Part shown: positions 30,901 to 42,152 of the stretch, in pieces
Numbering within the stretch: position 1 is the stretch's first letter
Layout of the letters: each line of letters starts with the position of its first letter
The notes under the pieces: generated by a model
Seen by the model: only the letters and a program-made list of their open reading frames with translations
Databases searched by the model: none
What the model was told of the DNA's origin: nothing
Assembly: GCA_033725935.1 (NCBI GenBank)
Contig: MU867061.1
Span: forward strand, 434,001 to 498,000
Length of the DNA stretch: 64,000 bases
Reading direction: 5' to 3'
Origin: Cladorrhinum sp. PSN259
Taxonomy: Eukaryota; Ascomycota; Sordariomycetes; Sordariales; Podosporaceae
Position numbers and translations under genes: made by a program

Positions 30901-32123
30901 TGTCGTCTTGTCGTCTGAATCAGCAACTTTGGGGAAGAGGCATGGCCTGGCCCAAGGATGGCCCAAGGAAGGACTGCAGCACCGCAGCCGGACCTGCGTG
31001 AGGAACGCCGCATTACAGCATTCCCTAGCCCGCTGCTGTTCCTGAGAATTTCCCAAGTTGGTTACCAACAGATTCAATAGTATCCAAAGAAAACGACGAT
31101 AGCTTCAACCCTGGAACTGTTTGATGTGACTGCTTTTCCTTTCGGATTCCCGCAGATGCTGCAAGCAATCAACCAAAGAGTGGCCAGAATTCATGTTCAA
31201 AAAAAGAGAGGGGAACAGTGACCTGCAAAAAGCTTGGCGGAAAGCGCACAGCGCACTGCTCCAGGCCCTCCGATAATCCCGGTCAATCTCAGAGTCCCGC
31301 ACTCCTTGTCGCTCCACCAGTAACATCGACTTCCCGCCCTTCCCTCCCAATATCCATCCGTCCCCCATCTGCAGGCCCCCAGTTCGCCCAGTTTGCAGTG
31401 CCCCCTTCCCACCACCACCTCGCAGGCTCGCATTAACCCTTTTACCAACCCATCCCCCCCGTCTCTCCCTTCCATCCACTCCTTCACACGATTTTCTTAT
31501 TTTCATTTTGGGTTGAACGACGACGGTTCGACTTTCGACATTCGACCTTTTTTTTTCGACGCGCATTACCGAATTTCACATTCTCTACCCCAACAAATTG
31601 GAGCAGGCACTCAATTACACACTACTACCACGAGACGTGGGTGATACGGGAAGGAAGAGCAAAAGAGGGACAATTGCTGGGACAAAAAGAGGAGTGATTT
31701 GCACGCCCGCAATCAGATTGGATTGGACAGGTTCAGAAAACTGGATCGAGTTGACGACCACCACCACCACTTCGCCCCAGAGCTGATCGATCGGCCCTCT
31801 TTTCTTCTGTGCATCGAATTTGCACGATTCCCCGAAACTCGCATTGAGTTTGGACGTTGAGACGACGGACGGGCATATCCAAGTAGGCGCTGCAACACAG
31901 CATAGCGTGTCCCCACCGAACACGTACCCGACGGCTTGCAGAAGTCGGCGACGCACCCTTTACGCGTGCGAATCCGGCATTCCAGTCTCATGCTCGCCCG
32001 CGACTGTTGCGTCAATTGAATTGCCACCCCCCATCTATTTGATATAACCGCCAGCCCTCGACTGCTGGTTTCGCGACACTTATGCCATCTTACGGCTCAC
32101 TGCACTCCCCGTCGCTCAGGAAA
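28000..32123. other. Long region without recognised genes (4.1 kb)
   Basis: This region contains a T run at about 29503-29523, a GT/GA repeat at 29966-29992, and a strongly C/T-rich block at 31430-31500 that is probably the SHO1 promoter or leader. The best open frame (28501-28938, plus, 145 codons) has a helical acidic end but no known domain. An extended SHO1 leader or a non-coding RNA could explain part of the span. Confidence 0.5.
29966..29992. repeat. Compound GT/GA microsatellite
   Basis: A GT run of about 16 bases passes directly into a GA run of about 11 bases. Confidence 0.8.
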
Positions 32124-33185
32124 ATGGAACAATCCAGATATGGCCGCACCAAGCGCTTCAGCCTTGGAAACATTATAGGTGATCCATTCGCGCTCGCAAC
32201 CATTTCGATTGCTTTTGTAAGTGCCCCTTTTTTTGGTGCTGACGAAAGACGTTTGCTGACATCCCCTCCCTCCTCCCTTTCAGCTTGCATGGTTGATCGC
32301 CTTCTTTGGCTCAGTTTTCGCACACATTCAAACAAAAGACAAATTCCCACTGTATACGTGGTGGGGAGTTATCTTTTACTTTTTCATCATCGTCGGCATC
32401 TTCGTGGTCATTGCCTCGGATAGCGCACAAACATATCACATCGCAATTGTTGGATATCTCGGTTGTGGCCTGATTCTCTCGACATCCTCAGTCAACGGTC
32501 TCATCTATGCCAACAATCCCGCAAAGGAGGCAACGGCTGCTGGCTTCATCCTGCTCTCCATGGTCACGGTATGTTTTTCTGCTGTTGCTGTTGTTTCATT
32601 GAGTTGCGGGGAATCTCCACCCTTCATCTCGTCTGTTCCCACCAAACGAACCAGGCTAATGTTTGATGTCAGATTGTCTGGATCTTCTACTTTGGGTCCG
32701 CCCCATCAGCCACGCCTCGCGCCTACATTGATTCGTTCGCACTGGCCAAAGAGTCTACATCGAACAACAGGCAAACCATGAGCGCAGGGTACGGCATCGG
32801 TCGGCCCGAGACCTCGACCTCTGTGCAACCACCCCAGATGTACACTGCTCAGCTTAATGGCCTTGAGAATCCATCACCAGTTGGCGGCATGGCGGCGACG
32901 ATGCGCAACTCGTCCATTGGAAACCAGTTCAGCTCAAATCTTGGAGCCAAGTCGGGAGGAAACTTGCCAACAACCTCGGATGCCGAGATAGTACCTCCAA
33001 CTGAGTACCCTTACCGCGCCAAGGCCATTTACAGCTACGAAGCCAACCCAGAAGATGCAAATGAGATTTCATTCTCAAAGCACGAGATTTTGGAGGTCAG
33101 CGACGTAAGCGGTAGGTGGTGGCAAGCAAGGAAAGAGAACGGTGACACCGGTATCGCACCGAGCAATTACCTCATCCTCTTATAG
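32124..33185 (+). CDS. sho1: SHO1 osmosensor (four-helix membrane protein with SH3 domain)
   Basis: Exons 32124-32216, 32284-32568 and 32673-33185 encode 296 residues, all joins in phase 0. SHO1 senses osmotic or surface stress at the plasma membrane and feeds the HOG or filamentous MAP-kinase pathway by docking the MAPKK Pbs2. Visible features are the N-terminal YGRTKRFSLGNIIGDPFALA, four closely spaced membrane helices (AWLIAFFGSVFA, YTWWGVIFYFFIIVGIFVVI, IAIVGYLGCGLIL, then GFILLSMVTIVWIFYFGS) and a 90-residue Ser/Asn-rich linker. The C-terminal SH3 domain (about 240-296) has AKAIYSYEANPEDANEISF, GRWWQARKENGDTGIAPSNY and ends YLILL, as is typical. The frame opens 14 codons earlier at 32082, but MEQSRYGRTKRF matches the family start. 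The second intron (104 nt) is the longest. Confidence 0.95.
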
Positions 33186-33457
33186 TCTCAAGATACAAAA
33201 GGGGCGTAAATGGGTTTCTTTCTTCTTTCTTGCAGAGTATTGCGACCGGGGCAACAAAAAAATATGGATGGCCGGGAGCAAACGAAAAAGACGCACAAAT
33301 ATACACACAACAACCAACAACAACCATAAAAAGGCATGACCCACGCAAGACACATTGTTTCATACTGATGTGGATGATATCTTATTTCCTTTTATCTCGT
33401 TTTTTTCTCTCTCTGTGAGGCACCGATACCGGGCCATTCACAAATTATATACCCTAC

Positions 33458-33477
33458 TACAGTACAGTACAGTACAG
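33458..33477. repeat. Four copies of TACAG
   Basis: Four perfect pentamer copies are followed by a degenerate continuation (GACAGCACAGCAC). Confidence 0.85.
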
Positions 33478-34502
33478 GACAGCACAGCACATCTGCGGAT
33501 GAAGTGGCCCCCAAACTCGACCAAGGAGGTGGACAGTGGCAGGGAGAGTGGCTGGTCGTCCCAAGAAGCAGAATCAACTCGAAAGGACACACAAAGACCG
33601 GCCCGAGCCGCCCGCCCGTCCCTTGCGCCCACTCCGATTTGATCGCCCTTGTTACGACAAAGAGGAGGTCGTGGCAAAAACAAACCGATCGAGTCCCTAC
33701 CGATATCCATCCAAATAAACAACGCAGGATCTATTGAGATATCTACCTTGGCTTTTGGGTCTGTTGCAACTTGGATGTGTTGGAGCTTGGGACAAACCAG
33801 CGGCACAGCGAGACGCGCACAAGCTACATATATATCACATCCAATCGATGCACCACGCGGTTTACGATTCCCCGGGTTTTGTTGGTTTGGGGCAAAGGCA
33901 AAAAGACGACAAGGCTTGGTTCCTTTTTCTATGCGCGGGGGTCCGGGTCCTTTGGTTGTTGTGTTTATTTGTTGTTGAAATTTTTGGGGCTTGTGGTGTT
34001 TTGAGTCAAAGGGAAACCAGGAAAGGGCAAAAGAGGAGAGGACCTCCTTTTGTTTCTTTTTTATTTGTTGGGCTGTGCTTGTTGATTGAACTTGTTTTCT
34101 TCTTCACTTCTTTTTGTTTGTTTATTTTTGTAACCACCACCTTTTTTTTTCATCTGTTTTAGCTTTATTATTCTCTGCCGTGTGATGATGACAAACTTAT
34201 TTTCTCTGTTCGGAACTCGACTTGATCCTCGTTGTTGTTTTTGTGAAAAATTGAAAGACTTGATGTTGCCCAGCATAAGTTATTTTCTCTCCGTCGAGAT
34301 TTCTTGGTGCACATCTACAGAGAGAAATTGGCAAAGGTAAACTTGATATCCTCTGCGCTCAACTATAATGGCAACTCTGAGTGATTACATACAAGGAACG
34401 GTTTGTTGAGTTTCTTGCTTTGTAGCATAAGGTAATTTAGGCTCGGAAAGGAATTTTGGTTATATTACTTTTCTTTCAAGTTTAATTTGGCATAGTTCCT
34501 TT

Positions 34503-34528
34503 CTGACTGACTGACTGACTGACTGACT
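34503..34528. repeat. CTGA tetranucleotide repeat
   Basis: About six and a half perfect copies of CTGA. Confidence 0.9.
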
Positions 34529-34766
34529 AAATTGATTGAACTGACACCAGTTCCCGAAGGAGAATCCTTTTGTGCTTTTTTTTTTTTCGGAATTGTTAAT
34601 AACCTATTGCAAGTGGCTGGGGAACAGATTGAGAGACAGTTACGAATACACACAGATTCGTGCTTACAAGAACTCGTCACTTGAGACATTATGATCTGTG
34701 CAAAAAAGGTCTGACTTTGGACAAATGAACGTATTTCATTTTTTTAAAAAAAGCATCGTTCAAGGC

Positions 34767-34768
<2 letters not shown>

Positions 34769-34797
<29 letters not shown>
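34769..34797. repeat. T homopolymer of 29 bases
   Basis: This is the longest mononucleotide run in the window. It may reflect a poly(A) tail of a minus-strand retroposed copy, but no insertion is recognised beside it. Confidence 0.9.
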
Positions 34798-34800
<3 letters not shown>

Positions 34801-35546
34801 CCGTCTCAAAACCCAATTCTTCACCAATCCTTCACAAGTGACCTGATTAAGATTATATCACCTCTTTCAGCTTCAGGTTTTCTACCCTAACTCCTTCACC
34901 ATCTACGGAGCGCTACACTATACATAGCTTCCACTTATGTCAGCTAGGTCTCAACTGCTCCGTGGCTCAGGTAATCTCAATTGACAATCGGAAGTACTCC
35001 ACACAGCTGCACGGCCGCATCGGAAATCCGTCCTCCGAGTCGATCTGTTGCGCCGACACCACCGCCCAGCTGGGTGGCGCTGCTTTTCCGCCTCAACATC
35101 TGCCCTCTGAACTCGGGCTTGCCCCGAGCCAGCCCTTCCGCCACAAGCGCCAATTTTGTCGGGTGATTTTGGCTCTCCGTGCGTCGCCATTTCTCGCTGT
35201 CTTTCTAGTAATTCTGCCGGGTATATTATACCATATCACCGTCGTGTGCGTTGACAAGGCTTCTTCCCTGTGATGTATTCTTATCCCGGCTTTGTCGGAC
35301 ATCGTTTCGCTGAGGCTGTGCGAGACATATCTCGGAAGACGACTTCTAACCTCGGGGGCGGGAGGTTTATTCCGTCCTCCAGCCGTAATGCTCACAATCC
35401 ATGGCGGGCTTTTCGCATGTTGGCGATGTTTTCGCATCCTGCTAACCAGCAACTGTGTGCTGTGATTTTGACACGTCTTCTCCTCCATCTCTCGCATACC
35501 CATGTTGGTTCCTCCTCCTCGTATTCTCGATTGAGTCATTATTCAC

Positions 35547-36204
35547 TCACTGCCTCTCCAGCCTCCCCCTCAACTCCCTCTCCTTCCCTCTGACCTCCAT
35601 CTCCAGCCGCTCCACAGAGTACTTCAACGCCTCCCTCCTCTGCCTCAGCACCTTGACCCTCAGCGCCTGCTCTCCGTCCAGTCTGTTTCCCTTTTGCACT
35701 ACCCCAGCATTCTTATTCTTTTTTTGCTGCTGTTGATGTTGCTGATCCCGATTATCACTCATCCTCCCGGCATTTAATTCAGCCCTGGCCTTCAGCGTCT
35801 CAATTTTTCTGCCTTGTCGTTCGATATTCTTTTCTGCGCGGTCGAGTAACAAGGTAATAAAGGGACCGATTTCATCTCGCAGAGAAGCTTCGGCTGCTTG
35901 GAGGGTTGGTTGCGGGAGCAGTTCGTAGTGCTGTTTTAAAACAACATTACTTGGTTAGTTTGACATGAAGCGACCGAAATAGTGTGTTTGTGTATGTGAG
36001 TAGGTTGAACTACAGAAGGGAGAGAGAGAGAAACAAAGAAAGAAAGAAAGAAAGAAAGAGACATACGCGAACTGTCTTTAGCAAGTTGGTGATCCGCGGG
36101 AAATCCTGCACGCCTTGGTCGAGTGTTTGCACCGAGGATTCGAGAAAGGATAAGGACGTGCGCAGGCAGGAGACGCAGTCGCCGTATGATGAGTTTGATG
36201 CCAT
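35547..36204 (-). CDS. spc19: DASH/Dam1 complex subunit SPC19
   Basis: Exons 36204-36067 and 35930-35547 encode 173 residues. SPC19 is part of the ring-forming DASH complex that couples kinetochores to spindle microtubules. The N-terminus has the family pattern: YGDCVSCLRTSLSFLESSV, then LDQGVQDFPRITNLLKTVR. After the intron comes HYELLPQPTLQAAEASLRDE and IGPFITLLLDRAEKNIERQ, then a long coiled coil with IETLKARAELNAGRM and a Gln/Lys-rich break (about residues 105-130). The C-terminal helix is charged. The length is usual for fungal SPC19. The 136-nt intron carries an AAAG microsatellite next to the donor site. Confidence 0.92.
36015..36060. repeat. GA and AAAG purine microsatellite in the SPC19 intron
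   Basis: A GA run is followed by about six AAAG copies (36035-36060), ending six bases from the intron donor. In the transcript it is a pyrimidine tract near the 5' splice site. Confidence 0.9.
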
Positions 36205-36745
36205 ACTTTTCTTCTTTCTCGTTAGAATCTTCTGGTCGCAATCACTGCTTGGTGCTGGGTGAATATGTTGTTGTGCAACTTGTCCAATTGGGCTGGTTAT
36301 GTTTTTGTTCAAATCAATGGAAGCTTGAGATGTCAATGTCAACAATGTGCCCCGCCGACCGCGTCGATTGACGTGGGGAGAGAGAGTGGGGGCCCTTCCA
36401 GAAAGCTGTTCAAGACTCTTGGCAGGGAACCCTTGCTGCACCATCCACTCCAAAAAAGAAAAGAAAAAAGGGGGGGCAAACCCCCGAAAGAGCGAGCTCA
36501 GTCGAAAAAATCAATGGCAGAAAGATCAAGATGACATTTGCCAACAACAAGAGTGACTTTTCTGCGCACTAGGCTGTCGTTATGTAATAGTAGCACAAGT
36601 GAGTAATGTTGGAAGAACATGTTTGAGCAACATTGTGATATATACTCTCCCACTCTATCATCCCAGCCTGCCATCGGTTCCTACAACACCAGAAATGCAA
36701 GAAAACAGCAAAAAGATCACCACTCCTCAGAGTAGCTGTTTAACT
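36205..36745. other. Intergenic region upstream of SPC19
   Basis: This is the promoter side of SPC19 and the 3' flank of tRNA-Ala (a short T run on the minus strand near 36712). No gene is seen. Confidence 0.6.
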
Positions 36746-36830
36746 TGGACGAGCCCGGAATCGAACCGGGGACCTTCCGCAAGAACAGAAACGTGCTAAG
36801 CGGGCGCTCTACCAACTGAGCCACACGCCC
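36746..36830 (-). tRNA. tRNA-Ala (anticodon AGC), with intron
   Basis: On the minus strand the acceptor GGGCGTG faces CTCGTCC, as in yeast tRNA-Ala(AGC). The D arm is GCTC/GAGC, and the T arm CCCGG/CCGGG with loop TTCGATT. The anticodon loop reads T-T-AGC-A, followed by an intron of about 12 nt. The anticodon stem CCCGC/GCGGA has one mismatch at its outer pair. The discriminator is A. Confidence 0.93.
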
Positions 36831-37367
36831 TTGTATGGGAGGTTGTTGATGGGTGGTCCGGACAGCATGCTCGAATATCCCTCACCCCGGTGAGCCCGTG
36901 TCAGGAAGTGGAACCCCCTTTCCCCTAAATCGCCCTCCACCCTCGACAGTAAAACCACGCAACCCACACCAAGAAACCCAAGACTTTCACTCTGAAACTG
37001 AACCATCACAAGACAGGAAGGTATACTGCTGATCTCCGGAAACAAAAGAGGGAATATACCACTTTATGCTACCGAACAAACAAAGCTCAGTTCAGGTTAT
37101 TCGCCACACAACATCATCAGAGGGCTGGTACACAACAGCCATATTAGCAAGGTTTTTGTAGTCTATCGATTTCAGAGGCGGTGAGGGAAAGCTCGGCCGG
37201 GTAGGAGGTAAATATCATCGCGCCAAAATGCTCATGCCAATGATATGTGAAAAATAAAAGGGGAATAAACAGAGGATATATATAAAATTGACAGGAAAAA
37301 AGAATCATCAGATCAACCCAAACAAGCTCAAACGGAAAAAACCACCACCCAGATCTTCCCACTTCTA
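36831..37367. other. Intergenic region downstream of the Crh gene
   Basis: This is the 3' flank of the Crh-type gene and the 5' flank of tRNA-Ala. It has AT-rich stretches near 37200-37300 and no gene. Confidence 0.6.
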
Positions 37368-39055
37368 CTACCTATTCCCTCCGTTCATCTTGTTCCAATA
37401 CTCTTGATCTTCACCGTTGCCGTATTGGGGTCCAGGGGGATTTCCATACCCACTTGCAGGCGCTGGGTTAGTGGTGGCTGACCTCTGGGGAAGTCCAAAG
37501 TCGAACCCCTGTGCCGGGCCCGGAGATCCCGCACCACCTGGATTCGTCATGGAGCGGTTAGGAGGATGAGGGAGGGGTTGATGCGGAGGCGGAGACATTG
37601 ACTGGCCGTACATGGAACCCGGCGGGGAACGGAGGGGTCCGCCGAAAGATGCTGGAGGGAAACCTGGTGACGTCGAGCCGCTGCGGAGAAGAGGATCGTT
37701 GGCTCTGGGGCTTCCTGGGCCTCCAGGACTACCAAGGCCTCTAGGGCTTCCCGAGCCGCGAGGGCTTCCAGGGTTTCTCATAGCAGCAGCACCAGCGGCA
37801 GCACCCGCGGCACCCGCAGCGGCGGCCTTGGGAGACGTCGGCACATTGTAGCCGTCCTTGTCGCTGATAGCGCTCATTTCTTTGGCGTTGTACTCGGTGG
37901 CCTGGGTGGTAAATCCGTCTGGGTTGACACCAGCTCTCTTGAAGCCCTCAATTTCAAGGCGGGCTTGCTCGGCCTGGGCGACAGCGGCCTTGCCCTCGGC
38001 GGCGCCTCTGCGACGTTGGCGGATGCAGTAGAACAAGCCTACCATGATCAAAATACCGCCGACACCGGCTCCGCTGGCATAAACGGAAATCCTTGCCGTG
38101 TTGGGGAGGTCGTTCCACTTCTGGGCAAAAGTCTTCTCGGGTGGCTTGTTGTATATTTCGGCCGCCTTGGAACCACCTCTGTTGTGCAGCGGTCAGTGAG
38201 CGTTCGCAACCGAAAACTTGCGATATAAACTTACTCAATGATCTTGATGCTTTCCCACGAACCCGACTTGTCGCCGTAGATGTATTCCTTGCCATTGCTG
38301 TAATCTTCCACGTGAACGCTCTTGACAGCCATGGTGTAGGGGCCCTTGGAGTAGTCGGTGTCACCGCCAGCCCACTCTCTGGTTCCAGGGGGAAGGTCGG
38401 GATCACCGCCGGCCCAGATACCAATATAAAGTCTCATGGGAGTCTGGGGATAAAGTCGGCCGCCTTCGGCCTCCCCGGGCAGCAAGGTGCGGACCAGGTT
38501 GCCGTCAACGTAGAAGTCGAGAGCATCCTTGGTCCAGACAGTGGTGTAGTTGTGGAAGTCGTTCTGCACACCGCCCGCAACGTCGTGATAGCCGGCATTG
38601 ACGAAGCTGGACGAGTTCTTGCCAAAGTAGTTGCTCTGAGCGATCGCGTCGTTTCCTCCAAAGAATTCCCAATCGATCTCGTCAAGGTTGTCGCTCAGGA
38701 ACATGATGGAGCTGATGATACCGGTGCCGTGGGCGGCCTTCATCCAGATTTCGGTGCGTCCCCAGAAGAAGTAGAACTTGGAGCGAATCGTTGGCGAATC
38801 CTTGTGCTTATTGATGGTGAAGCTGGCACCGTTTGCGTTGTCGTAGCCGACCTGGCCGACTGTCGTCTCCCACAGCTCAAACTTTGGCGTCACATTGAAG
38901 TTGAAGCTGACATCGATACCCAAACCCGGATCGGGCGGACATTCCTTTTCCATGGGGAAGCAGTCTGTATGTACCTGGGCAGCGACATTGCCGACGAGGA
39001 GTGACCCAGCCAGCAGGGCGAGGCCCGATGACTGGAGTGACCGTGGAAGCCACAT
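37368..39055 (-). CDS. Crh-type GH16 cell-wall transglycosylase with membrane anchor
   Basis: Exons 39055-38235 and 38178-37368 encode 543 residues. Crh enzymes link chitin to beta-1,6- or beta-1,3-glucan in the fungal wall. A signal peptide (GLALLAGSLLVGNVAA, cut near residue 26) is followed by a short Cys-containing lead (TDCFPMEKECPP). The GH16 domain (about 45-270) carries the catalytic DEIDWEFFG at residues 125-133, with Glu126 as expected nucleophile and Glu130 as acid/base. Further features are SNYFGKN, FHNYTTVWTKDALDFYVDG and TPMRLYIGIWAGGDPD. Instead of the usual GPI tail there is one membrane helix (SGAGVGGILIMVGLFYCI) and a basic stop, QRRRG. A cytoplasmic tail of about 200 residues follows, with an Ala/Gly run and GSPRG-type repeats. 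This fits the subgroup of Crh proteins with a transmembrane anchor. Confidence 0.93.
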
Positions 39056-40353
39056 TGTCGGAATTAAAGTTCAATAACTAGATATAATGATGGTGTTGGA
39101 GTGGCGCAGCCAGCAACCTTTGGTTGGTCAATTCGAAGGAGGTCGAAGGCCGTAAACGTTTGTGTGTGTGTGTAGGTTTTGCGGCTCGATTGATCAAAGC
39201 TGCATGTTCACTTCCTTGGTAAAAGACGCAACGATTCGAATCTCGGGTGAGAGGCTGTCGATGTGATGGAAGAGGTTGGTTGTAATGGGACAATTGTGAG
39301 TGTCCCGTCTCGGAAAGCAAGCAAATGCTCGCAAAAGAGGTCTGGTGTTGTGAAAAGGAAGGAGTGTAGGTGAGGGCGATGAGAAGCCTCTCGAGGGAAT
39401 GTCGGCAGTGATGTCGAGTAACAAAAAAAAAAAGAGCGGGCTCGCCGGACGACCAGATGCCGGTGAAGGGAGGAGGTGGTTCCGGTGACCGGTGGAGCTG
39501 TGGACCGCTCATTGGAAATGAGTGGCAGTGAATACCCTGACGAGATGATGGCCCAGGACTGGGCGGGAAAGAGATTGAGATTGACCGGGGAGAAAAGGGG
39601 TGTTTGCCTCTCTGCTGCAGGCGGGTGTGACCTTGGCACAACCTTGGCGTCCCTGGCAGTTTAGGCCACAAGCGGGATAGCCCGCAGTCGCACGAGCCAC
39701 ACTTCTGGGGAACCCCCTGAATGTGCAACGTGACCCGTTTCCATCTTTCTCGTTTCGCATTAACTCGTCCTTATCGGGCCAATGGGATTCGGAAATTCGA
39801 GAACGCGCCTGCCCTGGGAAGGAATAGCTTTCCTTGGAACATGCATCGAAGATCTTGGATTTTCAGGCACAGCACGGCACTCAAACTTTTTTTCCCTCAC
39901 TCACAATTCGAATTTGCTTGGGAAGGAGTTCCGACCCGACACTGCGTCACTGTGGATTCAGATGCTTACGAAAACTTCCAATTTGTGTTCCTGGTCCTGT
40001 GGGTTGATTTTCCGGGTGTCGGCATTGTCGCTCTCAAAAAATGAGCCGGTCACCCGTCCGTCGACCGTTAAGTTGAGCATCTCTTGGTGTTTATCGTTGG
40101 CCGTTATCAGCTCGGATTTAAAAATAAACTATTGTTCTTGAGACTCTCCTCCATTCGTCTTAGCATTAATCTTTGAATCTTTTTATAACCACGGATGCGA
40201 TACCGAAGTGACGTAATTTGAGTCTCTTTTCCCTCCGAAATTACCAATCCAGGTCTCATTCCTTTCAATTTCAACATCAATGTCATCACCAGATTCTCTG
40301 CGTTCGGGCATGGCGTTGATTGGTATAACTATCTGCTATTTATCTCGACCTGA
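39056..40353. other. Intergenic region upstream of the Crh gene
   Basis: This is the leader and promoter side of the Crh gene and the 3' flank of the P450 gene. The minus-strand open frames at 39078-39760 overlap each other and look like C/T-rich leader sequence. No gene is recognised. Confidence 0.6.
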
Positions 40354-42152
40354 TCACAGGCTTCCGGTCGCACGGTCAGTCACACTCACCCACATTTTGT
40401 CTTGGAGAAACAGGTTGTGGTTGCGGCTGTGCCATGGCTCATAAGGGTACACCAGTTGGAAATCAAAGTGACGAAGAAGCTTGTCACCGTTAGCAGTTGA
40501 TCTCACGATAATATTGACAGAGAGCATAGCTTACCTCAAAAAAAACCTTGTTCAACTCCATAAACGCAATCATCTTACCGGCACATCCCCATCGTCCATA
40601 CCCGAATACCATCTCAGCAACCCTCTTCATCTCAGCCAGCTGTTCGCTCTCTTCTGCATCACCCTTCTTGGGAACCCACCGCTCAGGTCGAAAGACATCA
40701 GCGTCCTCACCAAACACCCCCTTGTGTCTGCCTGTAGCCCAAATACTAGGTGCAACCCTGGTGCCGCCGGGAATAAACTTGCCGTCGACAGTATCACCCT
40801 CCGGCGGGACGACCTTGAATGGGATGCCCGTAAATGGAGGATGCAGACGGAGACCTTCGAGGATCACGCCCTGCAGGTAAGGTAACTCAAGAGCCTCAGC
40901 ATTAGTGATGGGGTTAGAAACCTTGGCACTTCCGACGGCCTTATCAATCTCTTCTCTCAGAGCATTATATACTCTGGGGGTGGTCATGATGAAAAGAAGC
41001 GTAGCCCGAATAGCAGTAGCAGTCGTATCAGACCCAGCAACAATTTGAATAAGCGCTTCAGTCTCGCATTGTCTTTTTGTCAGTCCGTGTCGAACAAAGG
41101 AGCCCTTTTCAACTGTCAGCATCTTGCCCTGAAGAAAAAGTAGTTGATATAGAACTAGTTGTTGTGCTCACCAACATATCATTCCGATCCTCAGCCCCAG
41201 GCGCAAACCGCTCCGCAACAACCTTCTTAGCCATGGACATCATCCTCCCGACCCCCTTTTTGTCTTTTTCCCCCGGCCCAACTAACTTTAGCACCCAGTC
41301 GCTCCCCATCACGGCCCTCAGATAGGGAACCCCCGAAACAACAACAGCAGCAGGCGCGATGTCATCCAGCATCTTTATCGTCCCGAACTTGTCCGCCTCG
41401 GCTTCCACCAGGCCCCATTCCAGCCCGAAAGCAACCTCGGCGATGCTGTCCAGCGTGAAGTACTGGGACATGCTCGCCAGATCCAAAAACTTGCCCTTTT
41501 TCGTTCTCGTTTCATTGCCAGGGTCAGTATACCGCTCTCGAATAACGCGTATGACGGTCCCGAGGACTTTATCCACCACCTGCTCCGTCTTGCCGCCCGA
41601 GTCCCTGCCGGAATACCCGGGGGCGGTCTTGCTCTTTAGCTCGTCGTGCAGTTTGCCGTCTAGCGTGTTGAGCATTGAGGCGTCGTACGGATCCAGCCGG
41701 CTGAGCTTGTACCACTCCGATCTCGTGTACCTGGACCGCGCGGCGGAGCTTCGTCTGATTAGGGACGGGTCGCAGGTGAGTAAGTCGTTGGGGCCCACGC
41801 GGACCGTGTCGCCGTATTTTTTGTTTGCGAGAGTGAATTTTTTTCCCATTTGGCCGGAGTAGAGGGTCAGGATTAGCCAGAGGTAGGAGAAGGAGGTTGT
41901 TGGGGGCCCGGGGAAGGATGAGAGGCGGCGGTGGGCGATGAGGGCGGAGAGGATGTATAAAGTGATGAGTAATAGGGGGATGAGGGTTGATAAAGGGAGA
42001 GGGAGGGAGTTAATAATTGAGGTCAAGGAGGAGAGAAAGGTCTGGATTGCCGGTGGCAAGGGAGGGAGGGAGTCGATGAGGTTGTGGATTGATTCGGGGA
42101 GGGGAGGGAGACCCGTTGGGAGAGGAAGGGATTCTGCAAATGAGAATGCCAT
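40354..42152 (-). CDS. Cytochrome P450 monooxygenase (pisatin-demethylase-like group)
   Basis: Exons 42152-41172, 41128-40535 and 40479-40354 encode 566 residues, all joins in phase 0. It is a haem enzyme of the endoplasmic reticulum that inserts oxygen into small molecules. Motifs are the proline hinge SFPGPP after the membrane helix (LIPLLLITLYILSALIA), the I-helix AGSDTT (358-363), ExxR as EGLR (418-421), FRPERW (473-478) and the haem loop FGYGRWGCAG with Cys509. The tail MWVSVTDR is typical. The overall pattern recalls fungal pisatin-demethylase-like P450s, but the substrate cannot be read. The first 50 residues, before the helix, are a run of Leu/Pro-rich short repeats (PLPTGLPPLPES, SLPPLPPAI, SLPLPLS), unusual for a P450. 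The start of the DAL5-type transporter upstream lies on the same strand. Confidence 0.93.

Larger units (their letters stand above)
33186..35546. other. Intergenic region rich in simple repeats
   Basis: The 2.4 kb between the convergent SHO1 and SPC19 genes is T/G-rich on the plus strand (33900-34330). It holds several simple repeats, listed separately, and no recognisable gene. Confidence 0.55.

Noticed and set aside
32082..32123. Upstream Met adding 14 residues to SHO1
   Set aside because: The downstream Met matches the conserved family start; the extra residues look like leader sequence.
34741..34800. Retroposed gene copy ending in the 29-base T run
   Set aside because: No coding-like sequence or target duplication is found next to the run.
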